Shown: positions 1-12,510 of the stretch, piece by piece
How positions within the stretch are numbered: position 1 is the first letter of the stretch
Layout: every line of letters begins with the position of its first letter
Origin: Mesocentrotus franciscanus
Lineage: Eukaryota; Echinodermata; Echinoidea; Camarodonta; Strongylocentrotidae
Reading direction: 5' to 3'
Length of the DNA: 64,000 nt
Assembly: GCA_037976565.1 (NCBI GenBank)
Contig: CP137670.1
Location: forward strand, 19,703,744-19,767,743
The notes under the pieces: model-generated
What the model was told of the DNA's origin: nothing
What the model saw: the letters and a program-made list of their open reading frames with translations, nothing else
Database searches by the model: none
Translations under genes and position numbers: made by a program

Positions 1-589
1 TCGTGTACTCCTAGGGGTTTGCCTGGGTGACGTTTCCTTTCAAGTTGACTCATGCTTATCGGCCAAGAGGAGGAAGGATGTAGCAAATCCACTTTCTTGG
101 TGTAATTTGGAGTAAGCTATTTCGAATGGAAAGAAGATCACCCCTATCCCACTGTCTCGCATATCTCTCTTTCTCCCCTATCCCTCTCCGTCTTTCTCTT
201 TCTCTCCCCTATCCCTCTCTTTCTCTCTCCCATCATCTCCATCGACTGATTGTCCTTACTCCTAAGTGTCTCCGGTATTTTGTTCTTGGAAACCCTTTTC
301 ACTATATAGACTAGACATGGCCTTCCGTCTCCTTCTTCTTAACTCCCATGTGTGAAATGTGTAAGGACGATGAAGGACATGTCCCTGAGAATGCTCGCCC
401 ACTTTAATGGCCACTCTAATGAGTTAACTGATCGTCCGAACTGACGACTGGGGTACATATTCTGTATAATATGACACACAGGTAAGAGAGTACGTAAATG
501 AAAATGGTCGCGACCAGCTCTATTTTACATCCGCACTAGACATTCATTTATTACACACACACACACACTCCCACCCCTCCACATACACA
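1..589. other. Non-coding, pyrimidine-rich and (AC)n stretch
   Basis: No gene is visible. A CT-rich stretch lies at about 160-235 and a short (AC)n run at about 553-569. The open frames here are low-complexity by-products. Confidence 0.7.
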
Positions 590-1402
590 AAAAAGGAATA
601 GAGAAGAAGAAGAGGTAGAAGTAGTAGTTGTAGTAGAAGAAAAAGAAGAGGAAAACGAAGGAAAAGAAGAAAAGGAAGGAGAGATTGTAGTAGTAGTCGT
701 AGTAGAAGAAAAAAAAACAGAAGAGAAAGAAAAAAGAAGAAGAAAAAGAAGAAGAAGGAGTTGTAGGACTAGGAGTATTAAAAATAGTAGTAGTGATAAT
801 TTTAGAAGTAGTAATATTAGTAGTAATAGCAGTAGTATCAGTAGAAGAAGGAGAAGAAGTATTAGAAGAACTATAGAAGAAGTGGTTGTAGTAGTATGAG
901 TAGCAGTAATAGGAGAAGAAGAAGGAGAGGTTGTATTAGTAATAGTGGTAGTAGAAGAAGATTGAAGTAGAAGAAGAAGATGAAGAAGAAGAAGTAGTAG
1001 TAGAAGAAGAAGTAGAAGAAGAAGAAGACGAAGAAAAGGAGGTTGTTGTAGTAGTAGTAGTAGAATAAGAGATTGTAGTAGTAGTAGTGTAGTACTTGAA
1101 GAGGAAGAAGAAGAAGAGGAAGAAGAAAAAAAAGAGGCTGTAGTAGTAGAAGTAGACAAAGGAGGAGAAGAGTTTGTAGTAGAAGAAGTAGAAGAAGAAG
1201 TAGAAGAAGAACATGAACAGGAATAATTTGAAGAAGAAGAAGAAGAAAAATAAGTAGAAAAAGAAGAAGAAGACGAGGAAGACAAACAAAAAGAGGCTGT
1301 AGTAGTAGAAGTAGAAGAAGAAGAAGTGTAAGAACAACAAGAAGAAGATATTAGAAGAAGAAGAAGAAGAAGAAGAAGAAGAAGAAGAAGAAGAAGAAGA
1401 AG
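590..1402. repeat. Mosaic trinucleotide repeat (GAA/GTA families)
   Basis: About 810 bp of almost pure purine-T triplets, GAAGAA blocks alternating with GTAGTA blocks, ending in a cleaner (GAA)n run at about 1355-1400. The long Leu/Ser frame on the minus strand across it is a product of the repeat, not a gene. Confidence 0.95.
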
Positions 1403-2190
1403 GAGAAGAAATAACACCCAGCGGTGGTCTACTGCGGCATTTTGAACATACCTTTCAATATCCCAAGACCAATTGCTATCAAGCTGCAACGCAAAAAGTT
1501 GTTTTTTGGATGTTCATTAAAAGAGAAATTTCACACCCACAATAACTTAAATGGTTTCTCTTGTATTTTGTAAGGCTTCATATTCTAAGGATTCATTCAA
1601 ACTGATCATGATCTTATTTTCTGTTACGTTTTGTCTGTGTTTGCATGTGTGTTCGTTTTGCCTATCTAGGAATTGAAAGTGCGTCACTAATATCGTGTCG
1701 CTGGAGTATGTATCGCATTTATGCCATCATATCTTAAAATGTATATGATTTCGTTCAATAATGGATCGATGGTCATCTAATCACGATAAGGTAGGGGTGG
1801 AGGCCGGGGGCAAATACGTGCCATCAACTGCGAAGGAAACAAGAGACAGGGGAACGTTCCAGTGATGAATGCCTCTGTTGATGTTGCTTAAAGGCATCGT
1901 TTAACAATGTTAAATCGGAGATGCATGGCCCTACGTGTTATCAGTGTCTGTGATATGGTGTAATATTGAAGCCCTAAACAAATTCCGCTTCAAAATGATC
2001 ATGAGGTGCCTCAAAAAAGTAAAAATCTTTGAGTTACCGGTTTTACCATACTCATTTTCCCCAAAAGACTGTAGTGTTATACAAACCGTTAGGAAAACGA
2101 AAAATAAAATTTCCATTTCCAATCATGAATATCTTGATAATCAGACAGGCGATTGGTTTGTAAAAGTCATGGGATTCCTGACTGACCTAA
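1403..2190. other. Non-coding spacer
   Basis: I see no gene, RNA or repeat that I can name. Short open frames near 1930-2270 overlap on both strands and partly run into the short element that follows. Confidence 0.5.
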
Positions 2191-2568
2191 AGATAAAGTT
2201 GAGTTCTGGTCATGCGATTGCATTGCGAAAGAAACGGTGTGGAATCGATCAGAAAAGGTTGATCATCTAGCATATAAGTATTGGTGTGTACTGCAAGGTT
2301 CTGGAATCATCAAAATAATAAGAACTTTGGCCTTTGATAAAGTTACAAGCACTGTACACAGAAAGATGTTTATGGGACTACACAAACATGTGGCATAAAA
2401 ATCCGTCCCGATTTTAATGCTACTGCATGCCATATTTAGAATATTAAGCATTTGAAGAGCCATGCTTTTCAAGAAACATTTTTATCTGATGTTCTTCCAC
2501 ACTTGCATAATAACAATGATAACGCTCACAAATTATTTTTCACCTCTTCCCAGAACTCAACCTTCTCT
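2191..2568 (+). mobile_element. TTAA-bounded short inverted-repeat element, family T384, copy 1
   Basis: A 378-bp element with terminal inverted repeats beginning AGATAAAGTTGAGTTCTGG and ending with the complementary CCAGAACTCAACCTTCTCT. It is followed by TTAA and preceded by CTAA, a decayed TTAA. Near-identical interiors occur at 29973-30356 and, reversed, at 49465-49841. No coding capacity; a non-autonomous (MITE-like) element. Confidence 0.8.
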
Positions 2569-3607
2569 TTAAAGGTTTGCAATTATGATTGCAGCATGAG
2601 CTAAATCCAGGATTATGTTTCAGAATCTGAGGCAATGTTACAGGGTCACTTAAAGGATGGTATCGTACCCCTTCATCCTATTAATCCGCCATTGCTTTTG
2701 ATTTTTAAAGTTTGGTTGTATCCACTTCTCGTGCAGCAACTGTTCCGGACTTTATTTCATCCAAGAGTATATGCATACGATGCGGGTTGCAATAGCGTCT
2801 TATGTTAGCTTTAGGATTGGGATAAGGCTATGTGACCTGCTGGGTTCAGGGCTGAATTTAGCGTTCGTTTAGCATACAAGATTCGCCATTGAGCAATTGC
2901 TGTGGGAGCATGTATACCGTATAAGCTGTGATTATCCTTGACGATTTAACAACTACTAAGTATCCAGATAGACATGAGTCTTAATTTATTGTCACCTTGC
3001 AGTAACGTTCCCAGTCGTACTAAACACAGGCTGTAAGGTTTCTGAGGCCTTCGTTCTAGTATTAACGAAATTCAAAGTTCATAGAAACTAGATGATTATA
3101 TTTGTATTACAGAGGGTGTTGTTTGAAACTCAGAAATTGGACAAAGTTAAGTTTGAAAGAGATCACAATATGGTTTTAATCACTGAAAAAACACAACTCG
3201 TTTTTTAAATACTGCGTTGTATGCATCGTAGATCGAATATAAAAACTTTTTCCCTACAGATGCGGGTCCATAACTAGCGAAGCGATTGGGGGGAGGGAGG
3301 AGGTGAGATGAAAATTGTTTATACCCGATTAAAAAAAATTATACTTGGTGTTTGAATAGGCGGACAATGCTCAACCTGATGTTGCACATTTCGAAATGAA
3401 GTTAGGTGCTCATTAAATTTTAATCCCTCTTCAACTGCGGTAAACAGGATGTCCAATGCCTTAAGTATTTTCAAATTATTGATACAGACTATTTGTTTAA
3501 CGAGACGAGACTCCCTGCATCCAGGGTCGCACATAACAGAACAAAACACAGCTAACTTTATCTTCAAAAAGTATCCCGTTCAGGGATTTAATACTGCGCA
3601 CCATTTT
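2569..3607. other. Non-coding spacer before the duplicated block
   Basis: No convincing gene or structured element was seen; the ORFs around 3319-3771 are short, overlap on both strands and match nothing I know. Confidence 0.5.
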
Positions 3608-3784
3608 CTTCTTGTTACCTCCAACAAATTGTCGCCTTTGGGCGTTGATCTACTGGGTTTCATATCCCTTTGACAGTCATCCAGTCTTGTCACACGCTTA
3701 TTATTGATACCCTCATATCGGTGACGTTTAATCAGGTAAGGTTTTCTAGGATCTATTCCCGCGTGTCTCATTTGATAATGAGGT

Positions 3785-4385
3785 TACGTGTCGCTTTTCC
3801 GAAGGTTCAAATCTCCGAAGGTACTTAATTTCGAAGGTTCGATACTCTGAAGGTCCGTCATTCCAGAGGTTCATAGAGTTCATGATTCCGAGAAAAAATG
3901 TACAATTGTTATAGCCTTTTTGGAATTACCCACCCTATTCCATTTTCAGAATTACGAACCATATTTTTGTCATTTTCGAAATTACGAACCATATATTTGT
4001 CATTTTCGAAATTACGAACCCTATTTCATAAGTAAAGGTTCATGATTTCGAAAAGATGAACAATTTTGTTTCCCCTTTTTCGGAATTACTCACTCTATTC
4101 CACATTCGGAATTATGAATCCTTTTCATTTCCAGATTAAATAAGAATCTTATTTCATTTTCGGAAATATGCACCACAATGTATGGAAATGATTTTGTTTC
4201 GGAATTATGGACCTTCGGAAAAATGATCTTCAGAAACAAGAGTAACCTCCGATACGAGATACCAAATTCCACCCTCGTGTTTTGGAATTATAAGTCACGA
4301 ACCTTCAGATAAATGAAACTTAAAAAAAAAACGAGTAAACCCCGATATGAAATACCCAATTTCACCCTCGTCCGATAAACTTGTT
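3785..4385. repeat. Degenerate short tandem array built from TTCGAAATTACGAACC-like units (copy A)
   Basis: Repeated words such as CATTTTCGAAATTACGAACC (3970-4020, three near-perfect copies) and CGAAGGTTC/GGAATTA recur at irregular 20-40 bp spacing, on both orientations of the core. The equivalent in block B is about 10830-11410. No coding content. Confidence 0.75.
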
Positions 4386-4929
4386 GACAGCACCTAGTGA
4401 ATTATTAATCATAGCTTGGCTTAAGTCGCCTCCCAGCGTAGATTATTCTCTATCTATCTTCTCTTTCACCTAGCAATACTCTCTACTTCCCTTCAGCGAG
4501 CCCTGCATTAATCTTTCCTGTCAGTTGTTGCTGTAAAGGGGATCAGTTTTAATCCGCCATTATGCCGCAGAGGAAGGATGTGTTCAGACAAGTCGGATAA
4601 CCTCATCCATTCCTGTCAGTTTCTGCTGTAAGAGAAAATCATTTTTAATCCGCCATTACCATATGATTACGCCGCAGAGAAAATCAATGTTCATACAAGT
4701 GAGATAATCCCATCAGTTTTGACGTAAAACATTTTTAAACCGTCGTTAAACCGCAAAGGAAGGCCGTGTTCACGCAAGTCGTATATCATAAGCAATTCTC
4801 ACCAGACTTACACAACCTGAAGGAAATTCAAGAAAATAGAAATCATCTCCTTCTTTTCCTCTTCCTCTCTATCTTGCTTTCTCGACTTCTTTTTATCCTC
4901 TTTTATTTCTCCTGCTTTATCTGTTTATT

Positions 4930-5135
4930 CTCCTTTTTTTTTTGCTTTTACTTCTTCTTCTTCTTCATCTTTCTTCTTCTCCTCTAGGCTCAGCCTTCTT
5001 TACTTTTATCCTTCTCCTTCTCCTCCTCCTCCTCCTTCTCTCTCTCTCTCTCTCTCTCTTCTTCTTCTTCTTCTTCTTCTCTTCTTCTTCTTCTTCTTCT
5101 TCTTCTCCTCCTTCTTTTTCTCTCTCCTCTCCTTT
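4930..5135. repeat. CTT/CTC/CT-rich simple repeat (copy A)
   Basis: Pyrimidine-only triplet and dinucleotide runs. The block B version (about 11960-12165) differs in run lengths, as expected for allelic microsatellite variation. Confidence 0.9.
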
Positions 5136-5483
5136 CTTCTTTTTGTACTTTTTCTTCTTATTTCGGAGGGAGGGGCGGGGTATAATTCTTTAAGTCCAGT
5201 CAGTTGAATACCAAAAATACAAATAGGATTTTACGGATGAAAAGATAGAGAAAGAGAGAGAGAGAGAGTGGGGGAGAAGTGAAAAAGGGAGTATTATTTT
5301 CTCGAAATGCATTTGAGATTAATTGCGAGCCTTTTTGTGCGTCACAAATCATTAATGCTTCGCTGTGTTTATTTTAAATTGAAGGTTGAGCTTTCCCGTT
5401 CTTTTTATTTCATTTGGGAAGAAAAATGTCACTTCCCTCGAAAGGATGGCCTTTCAGGCGTCTTCACTTTCAAAGTCTTATTA

Positions 5484-5867
5484 TTACAAAAGAAAGCTCT
5501 TCGTATCATTTGCCTTTCTCATTTTCGCTCTCATACGGATCCTCTTTTCTTTTCAAATAAAATATTGAAAGTTAAAGATCTTTATCTCTTTCAGTTGGGC
5601 CAGTTTATGTATTCTTATAATAACAACATGCTTCCTTTCATTTTTGATGATATGTTCACCCTAAATAAATCCTCTCATAAGTACCCAACTCGGCATTGTA
5701 ATGACCTTCATCTACCTTTGCTGAGAACCCTTCTAGCTCAAAACACGTTTATTTATACAGCCCCAAATTTTGGAACTCTCTTTATAATGACATTCAACTT
5801 GCCCCCCTTTAATTCATTTAATAGGAAATTGAAATTGTTTCTTATACTTCCTTACGATACAAATTAA
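5484..5867 (+). mobile_element. Non-LTR retrotransposon ORF2 tail, 5'-truncated (copy A)
   Basis: The frame reads QKKALRII, then HTDPLF, KVKDLYLFQLGQFMY, YPTRHCNDLHLPL and FNSFNRKLKLFL before a TAA stop. This succession is typical of the C-terminal end of invertebrate LINE reverse-transcriptase proteins, downstream of the catalytic core. No RT catalytic motif or endonuclease is present, so it is a 5'-truncated relic. The residues upstream of 5484 in the same frame do not look like LINE. The same fragment lies at 12511-12894. Confidence 0.8.
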
Positions 5868-6814
5868 TATCAGTGCTTTGTCAAATCATGTCTTGCCTTC
5901 TTTAAATCCTTCCCGTCACGTCTTTTTTTACGTTCTGTATGTATCTTACTATGATTACGGTCGCTACCCCTGCAGTATGCACATCGTGTGCTCCCTCTCT
6001 CACTCTCCTTCCTTCTCCTCTCCACCTCTCCTCTCCTTTTCTTTACTCTTCACATATGCAGCAACATTTTCTATTCTTCCATTTTTCTCTTTCCTTGCTT
6101 TATTTTCTGTTGTCTTATGTATTTTGTTATTATTATTATAAATTTATGTCTTATCTGTCAGTCGTCATTATCTTTTTTCTTTTTACCTTTCCAGTGTTCA
6201 CTATATAAGTGTCGTAACAAGTTTTTCAAATTACGGATTTATAATTGTATCATTATTCTGCCACTGTTTGGTAATCTATGTATATATAAATTCTTTTTAT
6301 TAAAGTCAATATATTTACATGTTACAAAAATTATGTTTGTCAATATTTTGAGGGATCCACATTTTACAGACTCTGCTTTTCAGTGGATCCCTCCATTTCC
6401 ACAGGGTTATCTTGAAAAAACTTTATAAAAAACATTATACTGGATATTATTGTATACTTTCTATTTCACAACTCTAAACCATGTAAAATGTATTATATTA
6501 TTGAATATTGAATTGTATACTGATTTCTTGTCAAATTACTGTTCTGTTGGAAATGAAAAATAAATAAACTAAAAACTGACACTGAAAGTATGGAAGAAAT
6601 GGAAAGATTTGTAGTCCCATAATACACTGTTCTGTGTGCAGTGCATGTGACTTTCAGCAGCATTGAGTCATATAATTCCAAGACATCACACTAATTACTA
6701 CGTACTGCAATCAGGCCTCTCTTTGCTTCCAGATGGGCTATCTCTCTCATTTTTTTCTTCTTGGTGTTGTTGTTGTTATTGTTATTTTGTTATTGTTATT
6801 GTTCTTCTTCATCT

Positions 6815-7140
6815 ACCTCTTCGTCTTATTCTTCTTCTTTTTTCTTCTTCTTCTTCTTCTTCTTCTTCTTCTTCTTCTTCTTCTTCTTCTCTTCTTCTTC
6901 TTCTTCTTCTTCTTCTTCTTCTTCTTCTTCTCTTCTTCTTCTTCTTCTTCTTCTTCTTCTTCTTCTTCTTCTTCTTCTTCTTCTTCTTCTTCTTCTTCTT
7001 CTTCTTCTTCTTCTTCTTCTTCTTCTTCTTTCTTCTTCTTCTTCTTCTTCTTCTTCTTCTTCTTCTTCTCTTCTTCTTCTTCTTCTTCTTCTTCTTCTTC
7101 TTCTTCTTCTTCTTCTTCTTCTTCTTCTTCTTCTTCTCCT
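6815..7140. repeat. Long (TTC)n / (GAA)n array (copy A)
   Basis: About 300 bp of nearly uninterrupted TTC triplets with four or five single-base phase slips, which is why Phe, Ser and Leu homopolymer frames appear on one strand and Lys, Glu and Arg frames on the other. Not coding. The matching array in block B (about 13830-14150) has differently placed phase slips. Confidence 0.97.
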
Positions 7141-7922
7141 TCACAGTCTGTGTCAAGGCACGATGGCAAGAACCCAATTTGAGCTTTAATATGACAGAAA
7201 TAAAGTAGGAGTGCCTGGTTGTCATCATGCATTATTTATGCTCGCTGGTTTATTGTGAAGCTCCCCATTATGAGTTATTGTCTCATCATCGCAGTTGAGT
7301 GCATTTTGCTTCGAGACATACATCACTCGAAGCGGATGTGACAAAGCTTAAAGGGAGTGTAGCATGGCAAATACTGGTTAACGCCATCACCGTCTACTTT
7401 TGGACACCTGCACGTAAACGAAGGTACTTGATTAACGGTAGTCAGCGACTTAATCTCTACTTGGTCAGCGCGCGCTAGCGTTCGCGAAACAGACCGAAGT
7501 TCTCCTCACGCTGCGGTTTCGCGTATGTTGCACGCACGTGAATGCTGCGGTCGCGTCGTCCGTAGTCGTATTACACCCGATTGGCCCCGAGTAGGGCCAC
7601 GGGAAAGACACATAGTCTCGTCATACTACACTCCCTTTAAATACACATAGAAGTGGGCTCTAATGAGGAATTTGACACCATCCGGATGTTTACCAAATAA
7701 CAGGTATTGTCAATCACAAAGAGTGGACTTCACTTTTATGCCAGACAGGTCTTGTGTACTGTGCCCTAGTCTACAACCGCATGGAATTATCATCATATAT
7801 AACAAATTTCCTTGACCCTCGAGATATAGCCAAGTTAGAGTATTTTCTGGTGGGACCACGGGTTTCATTGATTCAGGGATCTTTGCACACCCAGACACAT
7901 TATTGGTAATTCAAGCAAATTT

Positions 7923-8210
7923 GGGGGTGCTTCACAAAGGCTAAGATCGACTTTAAGTTGGACTTAAGTATAACAGGCTGTTCATGCCACTGTTTGCTCT
8001 TACCATTTACTGGCATTTGTCGTTCAAGGGACGTACAAATCGTGGTCTCAAATCTACAGAGTTTACATGTTTGGATAGTTCATTATTGAAGGAAAAATAT
8101 TATCTAAAGATTATAATTAGAGACCAATGGGGATAGCAACCAATGGCATGAATGGCCCGCCATACTTAAGTCCAACTTAAAGTCGATCTTAGTCTTTGTG
8201 AAACACCCCC
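7923..8210. mobile_element. 288-bp long inverted-repeat element (family GGGGGTG), copy A
   Basis: Begins GGGGGTGCTTCACAAAGG and ends with the complementary CTTTGTGAAACACCCCC. The arms continue inward through CTAAGATCGACTTTAAGTTG for roughly 70-85 bp. Other copies lie at 14929-15216 (block B), 31670-31949 and 62771-63059. No coding capacity; a foldback/MITE-type element. Confidence 0.88.
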
Positions 8211-10151
8211 CTGGTGTCAGTAAATTATGATGCAATACACATGAACACTGACTATTATGTCGCTTTAAAGGAAACCTCACCTCAAAGAATAAGTGTAGGT
8301 ATGATGACAGATGAATTGTATTGCTGCCTATTGATCTACACTATTCCTTACGAAAACGTACAAGATATATACTCTTAGCGTGATGTAATTTCATTTAGCA
8401 TAGCATGGATGCACAGCCATTTTCTTGATAAAATAAAAATGTACCAGGCGCACTTGTATATGTATCACGCACCAAGCTCTAGTTGACATTTTAATTCAAC
8501 AACAAACTGATACGTTTCAATGAGGGAAAATCACAACTGATAAGGTAATATAATATTTGATGAAAATAATATAATATGGGAAAAATCATGACTCATTTTA
8601 AACTCCTAAAATAAAGCTGTTTGAAAATCGTTTTAGTTTAAGCAAAACCTTTAAACCAGAAGGGTAAAATTTGTAATGCGATTTACTTTCTAACAATTAT
8701 AGTACAATACCTGTATCGTGCTGAGAAATTGTACATTATGCTAAGAATATTTTGCTTTATTCCTTCATATTTTATTCAATCGAATAGTATATCAAAATGT
8801 CAGTTATTCTCTCTCTCTCTCTCTCTTTCATTTTCTTCCTCTTTCTCTCTTTCTCATTTTCTCTCTCTTATACATAATATATAATGTGAATCTAAATACC
8901 TTTCTTTTTGGGCAATTTCATCTCCTCTAGAGGTTGGACATTTTCCTTCTAAGTTATTATTATGTTGTTTTTGTTTTGCGCTATGACCGTATCCTTAAGA
9001 TTGCCTTTAAAACAAATACGTGTAGAATAGCAGGAAGTCACTTCCTGACAGTTCATTATTTATAAGTGGTGATCATTGCTGGGACCCCATTACGAATTCA
9101 AAGAAGCCATTAGTGCAGTGGGGTGCATTCTTACTTGCACGTCTACTCAAATAATACTTAATCCGAAAATGCCCTAGCTTAAAGGTTTACCCCTTGGGAA
9201 AACTCAAACGTGTCCTAGTAGTTGAAATGGGAAGGTGGTTTCGTATTTCAGATCGGTCTATTCCCAATATGCTTTACACTTTTTTCATTTTTTAAATTAT
9301 TTATATATCATATTATACGCTATTTCTATATCCCCTTGCCCTTTCGTCCCTCTCTATATTCCTCTTTCTTCATTTCTCTATTCAAATTCGATTTGTCATT
9401 TCAATAATTTTACAAATCTGGTTGTCTTCTTGTTGTTGTTCTATGCTCTTGTCCTTTTCCCCCAATTTTCATCTACTACTTGTATTATTTTTTCTATCCT
9501 TGGCCCCTCTCCTCTCTCCCTCTCCTCTTTCTCCCCCATACCTCTTTTCTCCTCTTTCTCCCTCGCTCTCCCCTCTCTCCCTTCTCTCTCTCTCTCTTTA
9601 TCTCCCCATCTCTCTTGCTACGCCTCCTCTTCCTTTTACATTTATATCTAAAACTCATATCTCATTGAACTATTTGTTTCTTGAGACTGTATATAGCGCT
9701 GAACGTAGATTTAGCTCATAATTCAAAATAGAACTTTTCTAAATTAAATTTACTTTTCCCAACAACGTTGAATTGATATTTCCTAAAACTAAAATACTCC
9801 ATGTGATTTTAATAAAGACGTGATGACGTAATGAGCTCGTTAATGTGCGTGTTGTGATGAAGATATTCGGTTAATACTAAAATCGATACATGAAATCATA
9901 ATTTCTTCGTGAAGCCAAGTAAACCCATCTTCCGTAACAATATCGAGTCTAATAGGTTTGTATTAAGTTATTTTTAATAACTATATTCTATCTCGAAGTT
10001 TTTTGATAAAAATTAAAGAGGTTTTAAAAAATAAGAAGAAATAGAACGAAAATAAACAGACACAAGTATAAAAAGATATGTTCAATTCATGATGAAAAAA
10101 TTATTCTATTAAGTATTAAATATCAATATTGTCAATTAGGCTGTGTGTTAT
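8211..10151. other. Non-coding remainder of block A
   Basis: CT-rich microsatellites lie at about 8810-8870 and 9500-9610; otherwise no gene or element is recognised. The 740 bp before the gap correspond to the unit repeated again at 16423-17192 and 17193-17970. Confidence 0.6.
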
Positions 10152-10651
10152 NNNNNNNNNNNNNNNNNNNNNNNNNNNNNNNNNNNNNNNNNNNNNNNNN
10201 NNNNNNNNNNNNNNNNNNNNNNNNNNNNNNNNNNNNNNNNNNNNNNNNNNNNNNNNNNNNNNNNNNNNNNNNNNNNNNNNNNNNNNNNNNNNNNNNNNNN
10301 NNNNNNNNNNNNNNNNNNNNNNNNNNNNNNNNNNNNNNNNNNNNNNNNNNNNNNNNNNNNNNNNNNNNNNNNNNNNNNNNNNNNNNNNNNNNNNNNNNNN
10401 NNNNNNNNNNNNNNNNNNNNNNNNNNNNNNNNNNNNNNNNNNNNNNNNNNNNNNNNNNNNNNNNNNNNNNNNNNNNNNNNNNNNNNNNNNNNNNNNNNNN
10501 NNNNNNNNNNNNNNNNNNNNNNNNNNNNNNNNNNNNNNNNNNNNNNNNNNNNNNNNNNNNNNNNNNNNNNNNNNNNNNNNNNNNNNNNNNNNNNNNNNNN
10601 NNNNNNNNNNNNNNNNNNNNNNNNNNNNNNNNNNNNNNNNNNNNNNNNNNN
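10152..10651. other. Assembly gap, exactly 500 N
   Basis: A run of 500 undetermined bases of conventional length, flanked by the two ends of the duplicated block. Open frames that cross it have no meaning. Confidence 0.99.
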
Positions 10652-12094
10652 CTTCTTGTTACCTCCAACAAATTGTCGCCTTTGGGCGTTGATCTACTGG
10701 GTTTCATATCCCTTTGACAGTCATCAGTCTTGTCACACGCTTATTATTGATACCCTCATATCGGTGACGTTTAATCAGGTAAGGTTTTCTAGGATCTATT
10801 CCCGCGTGTCTCATTTGATATTGAGGTTACGTGTCGCTTTTCGAAGGTTCAAATCTCCGAAGGTACTTAATTTCGAAGGTTCGATACTCTGAAGGTCCGT
10901 CATTCCAGAGGTTCATAGAGTTCATGATTCCGAGAAAAATGTACAATTGTTATAGCCTTTTGGAATTACCCACCCTATTCATTTTCAGAATTACGAACCA
11001 TATTTTTGTCATTTTCGAAATTACGAACCATATATTTGTCATTTTCGAAATTACGAACCCTATTTCATAAGTAAAGGTTCATGATTTCGAAAAGATGAAC
11101 AATTTTGTTTCCCCTTTTTCGGAATTACTCACTCTATTCCACATTCGGAATTATGAATCCTTTTCATTTCCAGATTAAATAAGAATCTTATTTCATTTTC
11201 GGAAATATGAACCACAATGTATGGAAATTATTTTGTTTCGAATTATGGACCTTCGGAAAATGATCTTCAGAAACAAGAGTAACCTCCGATATGAGATACC
11301 AAATTCCACCCTCGTGTTTTGGAATTATAAGTCACGAACCTTCAGATAAATGAAACTTCAAAAAACGAGTAAACCCCGATATGAAATACCCAATTTCACC
11401 CTCGTCCGATAAACTTGTTGACAGCACCTAGTGAATTATTAATCATAGCTTGGCTTAAGTCGCCTCCCAGCGTAGATTATTCTCTATCTATCTTCTCTTT
11501 CACCTAGCAATACTCTCTACTTCCCTTCAGCGAGCCCTGCATTAATCTTTCCTGTCAGTTGTTGCTGTAAAGGGGATCAGTTTTAATCCGCCATTATGCC
11601 GCAGAGGAAGGATGTGTTCAGACAAGTCGGATAACCTCATCCATTCCTGTCAGTTTCTGCTGTAAGAGAAAATCATTTTTAATCCGCCATTACCATATGA
11701 TTACGCCGCAGAGAAAATCAATGTTCATACAAGTGAGATAATCCCATCAGTTTTGACGTAAAACATTTTTAAACCGTCGTTAAACCGCAAAGGAAGGCCG
11801 TGTTCACGCAAGTCGTATATCATAAGCAATTCTCACCAGACTTACACAACCTGAAGGAAATTCAAGAAAATAGAAATCATCTCCTTCTTTTCCTCTTCCT
11901 CTCTATCTTGCTTTCTCGACTTCTTTTTATCCTCTTTTATTTCTCCTGCTTTATCTGTTTATTCTCCTTTTTTTTTTGCTTTTACTTCTTCTTCTTCTTC
12001 ATCTTTCTTCTTCTCCTCTAGGCTCAGCCTTCTTTACTTTTATCCTTCTCCTTCTCCTCCTCCTCCTCCTTCTCTCTCTCTCTCTCTCTCTCCT

Positions 12095-12126
<32 letters not shown>

Positions 12127-12510
12127 TTCTTCTTCTCCTCCTTCTTTTTCTCTCTCCTCTCCTTTCTTCTTTTTGTACTTTTTTCTTCTTATTTCGGAGG
12201 GAGGGGCGGGGTATAATTCTTTAAGTCCAGTCAGTTGAATACCAAAAATACAAATAGGATTTTACGGATGAAAAGATAGAGAAAGAGAGAGAGAGTGGGG
12301 GAGAAGTGAAAAAGGGAGTATTATTTTCTCGAAATGCATTTGAGATTAATTGCGAGCCTTTTTGTGCGTCACAAATCATTAATGCTTCGCTGTGTTTATT
12401 TTAAATTGAAGGTTGAGCTTTCCCGTTCTTTTTATTTCATTTGGGAAGAAAAATGTCACTTCCCTCGAAAGGATGGCCTTTCAGGCGTCTTCACTTTCAA
12501 AGTCTTATTA

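Larger units (their letters stand above)
3608..10151. repeat. Block A of a ~6.5 kb direct duplication (probable haplotype copy)
   Basis: This block is repeated almost base for base at 10652-17171, with scattered single-base changes and length changes in homopolymers and microsatellites. Block A ends exactly where the 500-N gap starts, and block B starts exactly where the gap ends. The contents are the same in both: a degenerate GAACC/TTCGAA array, CT-rich repeats, a LINE tail, a long (TTC)n array and a 288-bp inverted-repeat element. Confidence 0.9.

Noticed and set aside
551..1489. 312-codon minus-strand frame rich in Leu and Ser
   Set aside because: It is the translation of a triplet repeat; no domain and no codon-use signal.
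5307..5483. N-terminal part of the frame containing the LINE tail
   Set aside because: These residues do not look like reverse transcriptase; the frame is open by chance upstream of the relic.
6663..7232. Overlapping poly-Phe/Ser/Leu and poly-Lys/Glu/Arg frames
   Set aside because: Six-frame products of the (TTC)n array; same for 13682-14241.
9222..9721. Overlapping plus-strand frames of 61-138 codons
   Set aside because: Low-complexity CT-rich sequence, present in shifted frames in block B, with no motif.
10129..10892. Frames of 187-249 codons
   Set aside because: They run through 500 undetermined bases and are not real.
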